Below, in pieces: positions 44,116 through 53,017 of a stretch of 64,000 nt of DNA (its first letter is position 1; the number at the start of each line of letters is the position of its first letter). The translations under genes were made by a program, and so were the position numbers. The notes beneath the pieces are model-generated. The model was given only the letters and a program-made list of their open reading frames with translations. It did no database searches and was not told the DNA's origin. This stretch comes from Alphaproteobacteria bacterium. GTDB taxonomy: Bacteria > Pseudomonadota > Alphaproteobacteria > UBA8366. The stretch covers positions 186,001 through 250,000 of the forward strand of contig JAJFJD010000046.1 of the NCBI GenBank assembly GCA_021774335.1. The letters run 5' to 3'.

Positions 44116-44606
44116 TTGGGCACTTGAACTCGATGGGTTACTTGGAAGCGGCCTTTATCGTGCTCCGCAACCACGTCCACGTCCCATTGCCCAGCCAACG
44201 GCACCTCGGCCCGCGCCACATACCGCCCCCCACCCAAATCCTGAAGCCGCACGGTGAAGTCATTGCCGACATGGGTCGGCCGCATGAACCGTGCCGTGAC
44301 CGACGCACCGACCAAGCCGGCAGAGGCCTTGTCGGTCAATCTGAACCGAAGCATGGAATCGCCGTCATGTCCCGGTTCGAGTGCCACGGAACCGGTCCAC
44401 CCCAGCGCCCGCTGCGCCGCCACCGCTTCCAGCGTCCGGTTATGGGCGAGCCCTCTGATATAGTGTTTCTCGCCATTCAGACCGGTCCAACTGGACATGG
44501 CGGCGTAGACCAGCATGCCGTTCGCGAAGAAGACGACACCGAAAAAGACGAAAAACAGATACGGCAGATAGCGATCGGATGGTCTCGCTTCGGATGTGTC
44601 ACTCAT
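44112..44606 (-). CDS. ccoH: cbb3 oxidase assembly protein CcoH (FixH)
   Basis: A 164-residue FixH/CcoH protein, single membrane helix near the N-terminus ('YLPYLFFVFFGVVFFANGMLVY') followed by a periplasmic beta domain. It acts in assembly of the cbb3 oxidase. Its start overlaps the ccoG stop and its stop the ccoI start, each by 4 bp. Confidence 0.92.
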   Translation of the reverse strand: MSDTSEARPSDRYLPYLFFVFFGVVFFANGMLVYAAMSSWTGLNGEKHYIRGLAHNRTLEAVAAQRALGWTGSVALEPGHDGDSMLRFRLTDKASAGLVGASVTARFMRPTHVGNDFTVRLQDLGGGRYVARAEVPLAGQWDVDVVAEHDKGRFQVTHRVQVPK

Positions 44607-46075
44607 TTTTCCGGTCCTCTGAATACCGTTTCATGGCGGGTCGTCACACCACCCTCGACGATCGGGTGTTTCGACAGGACGAAGTTGAACGGTACCGCGC
44701 CCGACGTCAGTTTGTCGCGTGGGACGCGCACATAAATGCGGTATGTGGTCACCGAATCCGGCGTCGCGATCAAGTATACGGTCGTCGAAGGGGTGTTTTG
44801 CCCGACGACGGACATCGACTCGCCGGGCAGTCCATCGATGTCGAGCACATAACCCTGTTCCGACCGCTGCTTATTGAGAATCTTGATGGTAAAGCCGTTA
44901 CGGATGGACCCGTCCGTCAGGCGGACGAAGAGCGGGTTCCTGTCCCGTAACACGTTGATCTCAACCACCGGGCGCGTCCAAAGCGACGCCATGATCACGA
45001 CGCCGACGATCATCAGCAACACGGCATATAGGATTGTCCGAGGACGAATCAGGCGATACTTCGCGGTCTGCCCTTGGGCGCGCGCATTCTGCCGGTTTAC
45101 CGAATCATAGGAGATGAGATTGCCCGGACGGTCGACCCGCAGCATGACCTCGTTGCAGGCATCGATGCAGAGTCCACAACCGATGCATTCCAGTTGATTG
45201 CCGTCGCGGATATCAATTCCAGTGGGGCAAACAGCGACACATTGATTGCAGGCGACGCAGTCGCCGCGGCCGTCCCAATCCGTTCCCTTCTTGTGCGGGC
45301 CGCGCGGCTCGCCGCGCCATTCCTCATAGGTCACGATCAGCGAGTCTTCATCGAACATCGCCGCCTGGAACCGCGGCCACGGACACATGTAGGTGCAGAC
45401 CTGTTCGCGGGCGAAGCCGGCCAGTAGATACGTCGTACCCGCGAACAACCCGACAAAGAACAGCACTGATGGCTCGACCTCCCAGTGCAGAATGTCGTCG
45501 ACCAGGGTCGGCGCGTCGCTGAAATACATGATCCAGGCGCCGCCGGTGAGCACCGAGATGACAATCCATATCGTGTGTTTCAGCGACCGCTTGCCAATTT
45601 TTGCGATGGTCCAGCCGGTTTTATCCAAACGGATACGCGCGGCGCGATCGCCTTCGACCAGCCGCTCGACCCACATGAACAGATCGGTCCACACGGTTTG
45701 CGGACAGGTGAAGCCGCACCAGACGCGACCGAATAGAGCGGTCGCCAGAAACAATCCGAAGGCGCCGATCAAGAGCAGCCCGCCGAGGTAATAGACTTCC
45801 TGCGGCCAAATCTCGATCCACAGGAAATAGGCCCGGCGGTGCGGCATATCGATCAGGAAAGCCTGATCGGGCACGCCCGGCCCGCGGTCCCAGCGCAACC
45901 AAGGCGCCAAATAGTAGATACTCAGTAGCAGAGTTAGCACGGCCCATTTACCGCGCCGCACAATGCCGGCGACCTTCTTCGGGAAAATCTTCACCCGCGC
46001 CGCATAGAGCGGCAGATCCTTCTGCTGCTCCCGGACCGATTCAGCGTCTTCGTATTGAACTTCAGACATCTTCAT
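44603..46075 (-). CDS. ccoG: cbb3 oxidase accessory protein CcoG (FixG/RdxA)
   Basis: A 490-residue membrane ferredoxin. About five N-terminal helices hold 'WCGFTCPQTVW' and 'CTYMCPWPRFQAAM'; the two 4Fe-4S ferredoxin motifs are 'CVACNQCVAVCP' and 'CIGCGLCIDACN'. The C-terminal third is periplasmic and Ig-like. CcoG is a Cu(II) reductase that aids copper delivery to cbb3 oxidase. It lies 27 bp after ccoP. Confidence 0.96.
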   Translation of the reverse strand: MKMSEVQYEDAESVREQQKDLPLYAARVKIFPKKVAGIVRRGKWAVLTLLLSIYYLAPWLRWDRGPGVPDQAFLIDMPHRRAYFLWIEIWPQEVYYLGGLLLIGAFGLFLATALFGRVWCGFTCPQTVWTDLFMWVERLVEGDRAARIRLDKTGWTIAKIGKRSLKHTIWIVISVLTGGAWIMYFSDAPTLVDDILHWEVEPSVLFFVGLFAGTTYLLAGFAREQVCTYMCPWPRFQAAMFDEDSLIVTYEEWRGEPRGPHKKGTDWDGRGDCVACNQCVAVCPTGIDIRDGNQLECIGCGLCIDACNEVMLRVDRPGNLISYDSVNRQNARAQGQTAKYRLIRPRTILYAVLLMIVGVVIMASLWTRPVVEINVLRDRNPLFVRLTDGSIRNGFTIKILNKQRSEQGYVLDIDGLPGESMSVVGQNTPSTTVYLIATPDSVTTYRIYVRVPRDKLTSGAVPFNFVLSKHPIVEGGVTTRHETVFRGPEK

Positions 46076-46102
46076 CGCTCACTTGCGCTACGCGGACGGT
46101 CG

Positions 46103-46975
46103 CTACTGCCCGCCGCCTAACGAATGCACGTAGACGGTCAGCATCTTAATCGTCGAGTCGTCCAGACGCCCGCCCCATGCCGGCATGACGCCGTGCTTCG
46201 GGCTGGCAATCTGCGCCGCAACAGCGGCCGGCGACCCTTCATACAGCCAGATATCGTTGGTCAAGCGCGGCGCACCGAGTTCCTGGTTGCCCTCGCCCTT
46301 GGCGCCATGACAGGCGACACATTGCTCGACATAGATCGGCTCGCCCCGCGCCGCGGCGGCCGGATCGTCGGCGCGTTTGACCATGCTCAAGACAAATTGC
46401 GTCACGTCCTTGACCTGCGCGGTCGTGAGAACTTCATCGGCGACAAACCGCGGCATCTCGGACGCCCGCGTGTCATCATCCTGCTGCCAGCGTACACCAT
46501 GGCGCAGCGTCGCCTGGATTGCATCGAGCGATCCACCCCACAGCCAATCGTCGTCGGCCAGATTCGGATAACCGGACCGGCCCGCGCCGCCCGCGGCGTG
46601 ACAGGGTGCACAATTGTCGGCGAAAGCCGACTTGCCGCCGGCCAACGCAAAGTTCAACAATTCCGCGTCCTGACGAATCTGCGCCGGCGTCGCGCCGGCT
46701 ATGCGGTCGAAGAAACCGGCCTGCGACTTGCGGTGCGCCGCCAGTTCGACGTCAAGCGCCTGGCGTTCCGTATATCCAAGCAATCCCTTCGTATGACCGG
46801 TGAGCCAAGGAATTGCGGGGTAAAGCACAACGTAGACACCCGCTATCAGAATCGACGCATAGAGCACATACAACCACCAGCGCGGCAGGGGATTGTCCAT
46901 CTCCTGAATGCCGTCCCACTCGTGGCTGCGAATTTCCGTCCCGGTATGGGCGTCTTTTTCCGGTTTCGTCGGCAT
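46103..46975 (-). CDS. ccoP: cbb3 oxidase subunit III (diheme cytochrome c) CcoP
   Basis: A 290-residue membrane-anchored diheme cytochrome c. One N-terminal membrane helix (about 33-55) precedes two heme sites, CAPCH (122-126) and CVACH (219-223). It passes electrons to the CcoN/CcoO core. It is 9 bp downstream of ccoQ. Confidence 0.97.
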   Translation of the reverse strand: MPTKPEKDAHTGTEIRSHEWDGIQEMDNPLPRWWLYVLYASILIAGVYVVLYPAIPWLTGHTKGLLGYTERQALDVELAAHRKSQAGFFDRIAGATPAQIRQDAELLNFALAGGKSAFADNCAPCHAAGGAGRSGYPNLADDDWLWGGSLDAIQATLRHGVRWQQDDDTRASEMPRFVADEVLTTAQVKDVTQFVLSMVKRADDPAAAARGEPIYVEQCVACHGAKGEGNQELGAPRLTNDIWLYEGSPAAVAAQIASPKHGVMPAWGGRLDDSTIKMLTVYVHSLGGGQ

Positions 46976-46984
46976 CTTTCTCTC

Positions 46985-47161
46985 CTAGGACGGTTGCCCG
47001 TTTTCGTCTTCGTCGCGGAAGGGTATTTGTGCGTGATCGTCCATACGTTCTTTCTGACGGCGCGACGGCCAACAGGCCCATGCGACAATCGCCAGGAAAA
47101 GGACCACAAACAGCAGCACCCAAATTGGATACAGCGCAGTGGCGAGGGCTTGCATATCCAT
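46985..47161 (-). CDS. ccoQ: cbb3 oxidase subunit CcoQ
   Basis: A 58-residue protein with one membrane helix ('ALATALYPIWVLLFVVLFLA') and a short charged tail, as in CcoQ, which stabilises the cbb3 complex. Too small for many ORF searches. The ribosome site GGGAGAAGC precedes its ATG; it lies 11 bp after ccoO and 9 bp before ccoP. Confidence 0.9.
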   Translation of the reverse strand: MDMQALATALYPIWVLLFVVLFLAIVAWACWPSRRQKERMDDHAQIPFRDEDENGQPS

Positions 47162-47172
47162 GTTGCTTCTCC

Positions 47173-47904
47173 CTACTGCCGCAGGTCTTCGGTGCGGTAA
47201 TTCTTGAAATCAACCAGCGTCCCAAGCATCTGCAGATACGCGATCAAGGCATCCATCTCGGTCACATTATTCGGGTTGCCGTCGAAGGCGCCCACGACGG
47301 CCTTGGGATAGCGTTTCATCAGGCCCTCGGTATCGGCGTCGGGGTTCGCCTGCGCCTGCAGGTCGGCCAAGGCGTTCTCGACCATCTCGGCGGTATACGG
47401 CACACCGACCGCCTGGTTGGCCCTCAGGTGGTCCGCGATGTCATCGGTCCGGACCGGCCGGTTGAGCATGAAGGCATAGCCCGGCATGATCGATTCCGGC
47501 ACCACGGAGCGCGGATCGACCATATGCGCCGCATGCCATTCGTTTGAATACTTTCCGCCGACCCGCGCCAGGTCGGGCCCGGTGCGCTTCGAACCCCACT
47601 GGAACGGATGGTCATACATGCTTTCGGCCGCAATGCTGTAATGGCCATAGCGTTCAACTTCATCGCGGAAAGGGCGGATCTGCTGCGAGTGGCAGGTGTA
47701 GCACCCTTCGCGGATGTAGATGTTCCGCCCGACCAACTCCAGCGGCGTGTAAGGCCGCATGCCTTTCACCTTCTCGATCGTGCTCTCAATCGTATAGAGC
47801 GGCACGATTTCGACCAGACCACCGATCGCAACCACGATCAGCGTGAGAACCAGCATCAGCCCGACATTCTTCTCGATTTTTTCGTGTTTGATGAACATGG
47901 CCAA
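47173..47904 (-). CDS. ccoO: cbb3 oxidase subunit II (cytochrome c) CcoO
   Basis: A 243-residue membrane monoheme cytochrome c. One N-terminal helix and the heme site CYTCH (68-72), with '[10 protein letters not shown]' carrying the axial Met. It transfers electrons from CcoP to CcoN. It is 6 bp downstream of ccoN. Confidence 0.97.
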   Translation of the reverse strand: MAMFIKHEKIEKNVGLMLVLTLIVVAIGGLVEIVPLYTIESTIEKVKGMRPYTPLELVGRNIYIREGCYTCHSQQIRPFRDEVERYGHYSIAAESMYDHPFQWGSKRTGPDLARVGGKYSNEWHAAHMVDPRSVVPESIMPGYAFMLNRPVRTDDIADHLRANQAVGVPYTAEMVENALADLQAQANPDADTEGLMKRYPKAVVGAFDGNPNNVTEMDALIAYLQMLGTLVDFKNYRTEDLRQ

Positions 47905-47910
47905 TGCCCC

Positions 47911-49404
47911 CTATTCCGCCGGCGCGGCGGCGACATGCGGCGTTACGAATGCCTTTTCGCTCCGCAGGTCGCCGCGCACCGTGCGCACGAGGTTGTAGAT
48001 CATGATGAATGATCCGATCAGGAAGAGAATGCCGCCGCCCGCACGAACCACATAGAACGGGTGCATCGCCTCGACCGTCTCGACGAAGGAATACTGCAGG
48101 AAGCCGAGGCTGTCGTAGGACCGCCACATCAATCCCTGCAGGATGCCCGAGACCCACATCGAGGTGATGTACAGCACGATGCCGATGGTCGAGACCCAAA
48201 AGTGAAGGGAGACGAGGCGGAGGCTGTAGAGCCGCTCGCGCTTCCAGAGCCGCGGCACCAGGAAGTACAAAGCGCCAAAACTGATGAAGGCGACCCAGCC
48301 GAGCGCGCCGGAATGCACGTGACCGATGGTCCAGTCCGTGTAATGCGACAGCGCGTTTACCTCCTTCACCGACATGAGCGGTCCTTCGAAGGTGCTCATA
48401 CCATAGAAGGCAACCGAGGTGACCAGCATGCGCAGAACCGGATCGGTGCGCAGCTTATGCCAGGCGCCGGATAGCGTCATGATGCCGTTGATCATGCCGC
48501 CCCAAGACGGCATCCACAGCATGATCGAGAACGCCATGCCGAGAGTCTGCGCCCAATCGGGCAGGGCGGTGTAATGCAGATGATGCGGCCCGGCCCAAAT
48601 GTACAAGAAGATCAGCGACCAGAAATGAACGATCGACAGGCGGTAGGAGTAGACCGGTCGCTCGGCCTGTTTCGGGATCAGGTAATACATCATCCCGAGG
48701 AAGCCCGCGGTCAGGAAGAATCCGACGGCGTTATGACCGTACCACCACTGCGTCAGCGCGTCCTGGACACCGGCGTAGAGAATGTAGCTCTTCGCCCCGA
48801 ACAGCGAAACCGGCACCGCAAGGTTGTTCACCACGTGAAGCATCGCGATGGTCACGATGAAGGCGAGGTAGAACCAGTTCGCAACATAGATATGCGGTTC
48901 CCGGCGGCGCATGATGGTTCCGACATAGACCACCAGGTAGACAACCCAGACGATCGTCAGCCACAGATCGACGAACCATTCCGGTTCGGCATATTCCTTG
49001 CTCTGTGTGATGCCGAACACGTAGCCGAGCGCGGCCATGACGATGAAGGCCTGGTAGCCCCAAAACAGGAAACGCGCGACGTCCGGCCCGCCGAACAACG
49101 TCGCCCGGCAGGTCCGTTGCACGACATAGAGCGATGTCGCGAAGAGTGCGTTGCCGCCGAAGGCGAAGATCGCAGCACTCGTATGAACCGGACGCAACCG
49201 GCCGAACGAGGTCCATTCGAGGCCGAGATTCATGACCGGAAAGGCCAGCTGCAGGGCGATAATGACTCCAACCGAAAAGGCCGCAACACCCCAGAACGCC
49301 GTCGCAATGACAAACAGCCGAACGACATCCTCGTTATAAACAACAGCCTCTTGGTCCCTGGAAACGGGCGCAGCCGTTCCGGGCACGCTGGACACTACCG
49401 CCAT
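47911..49404 (-). CDS. ccoN: cbb3 oxidase catalytic subunit I CcoN
   Basis: A 497-residue heme-copper oxidase subunit with about twelve membrane helices. Conserved His ligands are seen in '[10 protein letters not shown]' (low-spin heme), '[10 protein letters not shown]' and '[10 protein letters not shown]' (CuB) and '[13 protein letters not shown]' (hemes). It reduces oxygen at low pressure. First gene of ccoNOQP-GHIS; an FNR box lies 91 bp upstream. Confidence 0.98.
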   Translation of the reverse strand: MAVVSSVPGTAAPVSRDQEAVVYNEDVVRLFVIATAFWGVAAFSVGVIIALQLAFPVMNLGLEWTSFGRLRPVHTSAAIFAFGGNALFATSLYVVQRTCRATLFGGPDVARFLFWGYQAFIVMAALGYVFGITQSKEYAEPEWFVDLWLTIVWVVYLVVYVGTIMRRREPHIYVANWFYLAFIVTIAMLHVVNNLAVPVSLFGAKSYILYAGVQDALTQWWYGHNAVGFFLTAGFLGMMYYLIPKQAERPVYSYRLSIVHFWSLIFLYIWAGPHHLHYTALPDWAQTLGMAFSIMLWMPSWGGMINGIMTLSGAWHKLRTDPVLRMLVTSVAFYGMSTFEGPLMSVKEVNALSHYTDWTIGHVHSGALGWVAFISFGALYFLVPRLWKRERLYSLRLVSLHFWVSTIGIVLYITSMWVSGILQGLMWRSYDSLGFLQYSFVETVEAMHPFYVVRAGGGILFLIGSFIMIYNLVRTVRGDLRSEKAFVTPHVAAAPAE

Positions 49405-49494
49405 GCCTCAATCTCCCTTTCCCTAACACGCCAAACGAGGCGGTTGACCCCGCCATCGTTCGCCGTACCCTCGCCGACGTTTCTGCGGTGCACA

Positions 49495-49508
49495 TTGATT
49501 TCGATCAA
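49495..49508. promoter_or_regulatory. FNR/FixK box upstream of ccoN
   Basis: TTGATTTCGATCAA is a perfect match to the FNR/FixK/Anr consensus TTGAT-N4-ATCAA. It lies 91 bp from the ccoN start and 100 bp from the divergent small gene. FNR-type control of cbb3 operons is well known in alphaproteobacteria, so oxygen-limited induction is likely. A TATAGA -10-like hexamer at 49525-49530 suggests that the divergent gene may also respond. Confidence 0.85.
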
Positions 49509-49607
49509 AGACGCCGCAAAATGGTATAGACATTTTCTCGGTCAAATAGCCACAGCCGAGTATCCGGGTGTGACGTTTTGAACAAAACAGTCGAAAGGGA
49601 TGCCGCC

Positions 49608-49790
49608 ATGCAGGATGGAACGGCGTGGGTCATGGGAGTCGCCATGACGGTGGTTGCGTTGCTCGGCCTTGTTATCGCCGGCAACGCAACCGATAGCGTG
49701 ATGTATTATGCGGGACTCGGCTTCTGCCTGTTCGGCGTCCTATTCAACTACGGCATGGTCGCGCGCCATGCTGGTACGCGAAAGGACTGA
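49608..49790 (+). CDS. Small membrane protein divergent from ccoN
   Basis: A 60-residue protein from ATG 49608, preceded by AAAGGGA. Two hydrophobic helices (about 8-28 and 34-52) flank a short polar loop. It shares the FNR box with ccoN. The longer TTG frame from 49578 adds ten charged residues and is less likely. No family is recognised; a small subunit or assembly factor acting under low oxygen is a guess. Confidence 0.55.
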   Translation: MQDGTAWVMGVAMTVVALLGLVIAGNATDSVMYYAGLGFCLFGVLFNYGMVARHAGTRKD

Positions 49791-49798
49791 CGGCCGGG

Positions 49799-50593
49799 TT
49801 ATCCTTCGCCGAGGCTGCCGATCAGTCCGAACGCGCCGCGCTTGCGGATGTTGCGGCGCATCAATTCCACGTCGATGACCTGGTCGTCATCCACATCCAG
49901 ATTGGCCGCATTCCCGAGCGTCGAGACATACCAGGCCTGCGTACCGCCATCTTTGGCCTGAAAGATAAGGTCCTTGATGTCAAAATTGGCCGCGATGTTG
50001 AGGATCAAATCCTCCTTGCGCGCCTCGACGCCTTCGCTCACCCCTTCGCCCTGAATCAAAACCTTCCACGCACCCGCCTTGAAATAGGCTTCCATCTGGT
50101 GGAACACATAGCCCTGACTGCGGGTCCAGTCGTCATGGCCCTTTTGGCCCGCCTCGGCCACCACCTGCAGACCTTCATCCTGTGCCATGCGGATCAGTGC
50201 ACACTTATCGTCAAGCGACATCGCCACCTGGGCGCTGGAGACCTCGACCGCGTCGCCGCCGAGCCGTTTGATCTCGCGGTAGAAATCCCGCGACACTCCC
50301 TGCAGGAAAGCGGCTTCGGTCACGTCACCGGCGAAGAACATTCGAACATCGTTGTCGCGGTAAAGCGCGATCTTGCGGCTCAGGAAATCCTCGGTCTGAA
50401 GCCGGTATGCGCCGATAGCGATCTTGGCGTAGTCGACATACGCGCCCGCCGAATCCAACAAATCTGCGACCCGGTTCAGGCCGATACCGCGATCCGCCAC
50501 GATGGTCAGCCCGGCATCGCGCGGCTTGGGAGGCCTCGGCGCCACCTTGACCGCCGAAAACGCCATTCCCGTAAGACCTGCATCCTCCGCCAT
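49799..50593 (-). CDS. ComA-like phosphosulfolactate synthase family protein
   Basis: A 264-residue TIM-barrel protein resembling (2R)-phospho-3-sulfolactate synthase (ComA), which adds sulfite to PEP. 'GLTIVADRGIGLNRVADLL', 'DYAKIAIGAYRL' and 'FAGDVTEAAFLQG' follow the ComA pattern and 'KRLGGDAVEVSSAQVAM' its central region. ComA is best known from methanogen coenzyme M synthesis; bacterial relatives occur in sulfolactate metabolism. The reaction here is not proven. AGGAG precedes the start. Confidence 0.75.
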   Translation of the reverse strand: MAEDAGLTGMAFSAVKVAPRPPKPRDAGLTIVADRGIGLNRVADLLDSAGAYVDYAKIAIGAYRLQTEDFLSRKIALYRDNDVRMFFAGDVTEAAFLQGVSRDFYREIKRLGGDAVEVSSAQVAMSLDDKCALIRMAQDEGLQVVAEAGQKGHDDWTRSQGYVFHQMEAYFKAGAWKVLIQGEGVSEGVEARKEDLILNIAANFDIKDLIFQAKDGGTQAWYVSTLGNAANLDVDDDQVIDVELMRRNIRKRGAFGLIGSLGEG

Positions 50594-50668
50594 AACTCTA
50601 CTCCTATTTTTTATACTTCTTTGTAAAACTCAATTCTGTCTGCGCGCCACCTGCTGTGGCGCAACCTT

Positions 50669-51721
50669 CTATATATGCGCGACATTTTCGGGACTTGCCA
50701 CGATCTCGCCGCGCTCGACTTTCTTCACCGCCGCGACCAGCGCCTTGCTGACCGGCGTCGGGATGCCCACCTCATCGCCTTTCGCGGCGACGAAGCCGTT
50801 GATCAGATCGATCTCGGTCCGGCGGCCCTTCTGCATGTCCTGTCCCATCGACGGCCGCTGGTCGTCGCTGCGCTTCGAGATCTCAGCCTCCATGAAACTG
50901 TCGACATCGGCGCGCGCGGCCGCGTCGCCATCGGCGGCCGCAACGAACCGCTCCGGCGCGAGCCCGGCGAGATTCTCGATACGATAGCCGAGCGCCCAGC
51001 CGACCCGGATCGATTCGGCGCCGAGCCGAATCGAGACATCTCGCGTCATGGGATCGCCATCGCGTTCCTTCCCGCTCATGCCCGTCGCCGCGGACAGTCC
51101 GTTCCGCATCGCGTTGATCGTCAGCTTGGTCCAACGCTCGCCCCAGAGATTACTTGTCGCCTTGGCGCTGTCGGCGTGGCGCATCAGGCGGGCGACTTCT
51201 TCCACCCGCCGCGTAATGCGCCCGTGCAACTCCCCGACCCGGAAAACGGTATGGGACTCGCCGCCGAGCGGCACGTTGCGCTGGACATGTCCGGGTCCAA
51301 TTAATTCGGCCGCGATCGTGCTGGCGATACAGCCGACCGTGCGGTCCTCGCCCGCAACCCGCGCTACGGTCTCTTCGTTCATGCAGTTCTGCAGCGACAC
51401 GACGAAGCCATCGGGCGCCAAATACTGCTTGATCAGCGCCGTCGCCCATTCGGTGTCGTAGGATTTCACGGAGATGAAGGCGATATCGACCGGGTCGCCT
51501 TTCGACAACGCCTGCACGTCCGTCAGATGGATCGCCTTGACGGGGACAGTGCAGCATTCCTGCGTTGTCACGCCGTCCAACCGAAACCCGTGCTCGTTCA
51601 TATGGTTCACATGGTCCGGCCACGGATCGATCAGGGTGACGTCCTCACCGCCGCGCGCCATATGGCCGCCCGCGTAACCGCCGATCGCACCTGCTCCGAC
51701 CACGACGATCCGCTTGCCCAT
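50669..51721 (-). CDS. Ketopantoate reductase-like protein (ApbA/PanE family)
   Basis: A 350-residue NADP-dependent reductase of the ApbA/PanE family. The Rossmann motif 'VVVGAGAIGGYAGG' (residues 5-18) is clear, and the C-terminal domain has 'LWGERWTKLTINAMRNGLSA' and 'SMGQDMQKGRRTEIDLINGF', typical of the family. It may reduce ketopantoate or another 2-keto acid. It precedes the ComA-like gene on the same strand, 75 bp away, so both could share a pathway on sulfonated or branched acids. Confidence 0.88.
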   Translation of the reverse strand: MGKRIVVVGAGAIGGYAGGHMARGGEDVTLIDPWPDHVNHMNEHGFRLDGVTTQECCTVPVKAIHLTDVQALSKGDPVDIAFISVKSYDTEWATALIKQYLAPDGFVVSLQNCMNEETVARVAGEDRTVGCIASTIAAELIGPGHVQRNVPLGGESHTVFRVGELHGRITRRVEEVARLMRHADSAKATSNLWGERWTKLTINAMRNGLSAATGMSGKERDGDPMTRDVSIRLGAESIRVGWALGYRIENLAGLAPERFVAAADGDAAARADVDSFMEAEISKRSDDQRPSMGQDMQKGRRTEIDLINGFVAAKGDEVGIPTPVSKALVAAVKKVERGEIVASPENVAHI

Positions 51722-51842
51722 AGATATTTCCCTCTTGCTCTCGATCGGCGATTGTTCAGCCGAAACCGCGCGCTTTCCCTTTCATGGGTGCCCGATTTTT
51801 CGATTCTCTGCAAGTTGACGCCGGGGCGGCAGGACTCGCGGG

Positions 51843-52802
51843 TCAGAAGGTGCCCAAATACTGCCAGGAGACATAACCGCCGTAGCAAACGAGAAAGCCT
51901 GCGCCGGCCACCCGGTTCATCACGTTGAACCGGCGTACCCAGAAGGCGAGGATGGCGGTGATCCCCAACAGGAACCACAGGTCGAAGGCGACCATCTGCG
52001 GCGGGATCGGCACGGGCGTCACGGTCGCGACGATCCCCATGATCCCGAGGATATTGTATATATTCGCGCCGAAGACGGTACCGAGCGCGACATCGGAATG
52101 CCGCCGCCATGCGGCGATCACCGCCGTCGCCAATTCGGGCAGTGACGTGCCAAGCGCGACCACTGTCAGGCCCACGACTTCCTCGGGCACACCCGCATCC
52201 CGCGCGAGGGCGACCGCCCCTTTCACCAGGAAATCGGCCCCGACAATGACGCCCAGCAAGCCGACACCAAATGTCAGCGCGGATTTGGCCACGGACTTTG
52301 GCGCCTTGTCGGCGAATTCCTCGGCATCTTCGGACAAGGCGCTCGTCGATGTCGACTGCCGCCGTTCCTTCTGAAAATTGTACACGGTCAGCGTTATCAG
52401 TAGCAGGACCATCAACGCGCCTTGCCACCGCGCGATCTGGCCATCCCAGGCAAGCAGCAGCATGAGTGCGGTCGCGAAGATTAGAATAATCCCGGTCGAA
52501 TTCAGCGACGCGCCCCGCGCCAGCGAGATCGGCCATATTAGGCAGGAACATCCCAGGATCAGCAGAAAGTTACAGATATTGCTGCCGATGACGTTGCCAA
52601 CGGCAATGCCGGGCGACCCCTTGAACGCCGCGTCTAGGCTGACAAAAAGCTCTGGCGTCGTCGTGCCGTAGGCGACGACGGTCGCGCCAATCATCATCGG
52701 CGACACGCCAAATCGCTGCGCGAACCCGACAGCACCGCGCACCAACGCGTCACCGCCGACAAAGAGAAGGGCAAATCCGATGGGAATCAGCAGATATATC
52801 AT
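51843..52802 (-). CDS. Calcium/sodium antiporter (CaCA family)
   Basis: A 319-residue membrane protein of the YrbG/CaCA group. Two alpha-repeats, 'VAYGTTTPELFVSLDAAFKGSPGIAVGNVIGSN' and 'VVALGTSLPELATAVIAAWRRHSDVALGTVFGANI' (read in parts), form the ion-binding site, with Glu residues conserved. About ten hydrophobic segments; a charged central loop 'SEDAEEFADKAPK' joins the halves. Calcium or another divalent ion exchange with sodium is likely. Confidence 0.93.
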   Translation of the reverse strand: MIYLLIPIGFALLFVGGDALVRGAVGFAQRFGVSPMMIGATVVAYGTTTPELFVSLDAAFKGSPGIAVGNVIGSNICNFLLILGCSCLIWPISLARGASLNSTGIILIFATALMLLLAWDGQIARWQGALMVLLLITLTVYNFQKERRQSTSTSALSEDAEEFADKAPKSVAKSALTFGVGLLGVIVGADFLVKGAVALARDAGVPEEVVGLTVVALGTSLPELATAVIAAWRRHSDVALGTVFGANIYNILGIMGIVATVTPVPIPPQMVAFDLWFLLGITAILAFWVRRFNVMNRVAGAGFLVCYGGYVSWQYLGTF

Positions 52803-53017
52803 GCGTGAGCCAACTTTTTCCCGGCGCCGTCAGAATTGTCTGACCGCGCGGCACATGAAATCTTCCGCATAAAACGTTCCCGGGCCTAATCGGCGGTTTT
52901 CGAATGGACCGCCTTCATACAGTATAATCGAACGAGATTGGATCCGCCTTGCGGCACGCCCATCGGCGCGTCACCCGCTAGCCGTTTCCCCCCCCGCTGC
53001 CCAAATAGGAAGAACGC

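Noticed and set aside
48574..49581. 335-residue plus-strand frame
   Set aside because: Antisense to ccoN; low-complexity, charged shadow.
50644..50662. GCGCCAC/GTGGCGC hairpin after the ketopantoate-reductase-like gene
   Set aside because: Perfect 7-bp stem but no T-tract on the minus strand, so not called as a terminator.
51631..52551. 306-residue minus-strand frame
   Set aside because: Out-of-frame shadow of the CaCA antiporter, which has both alpha-repeats.
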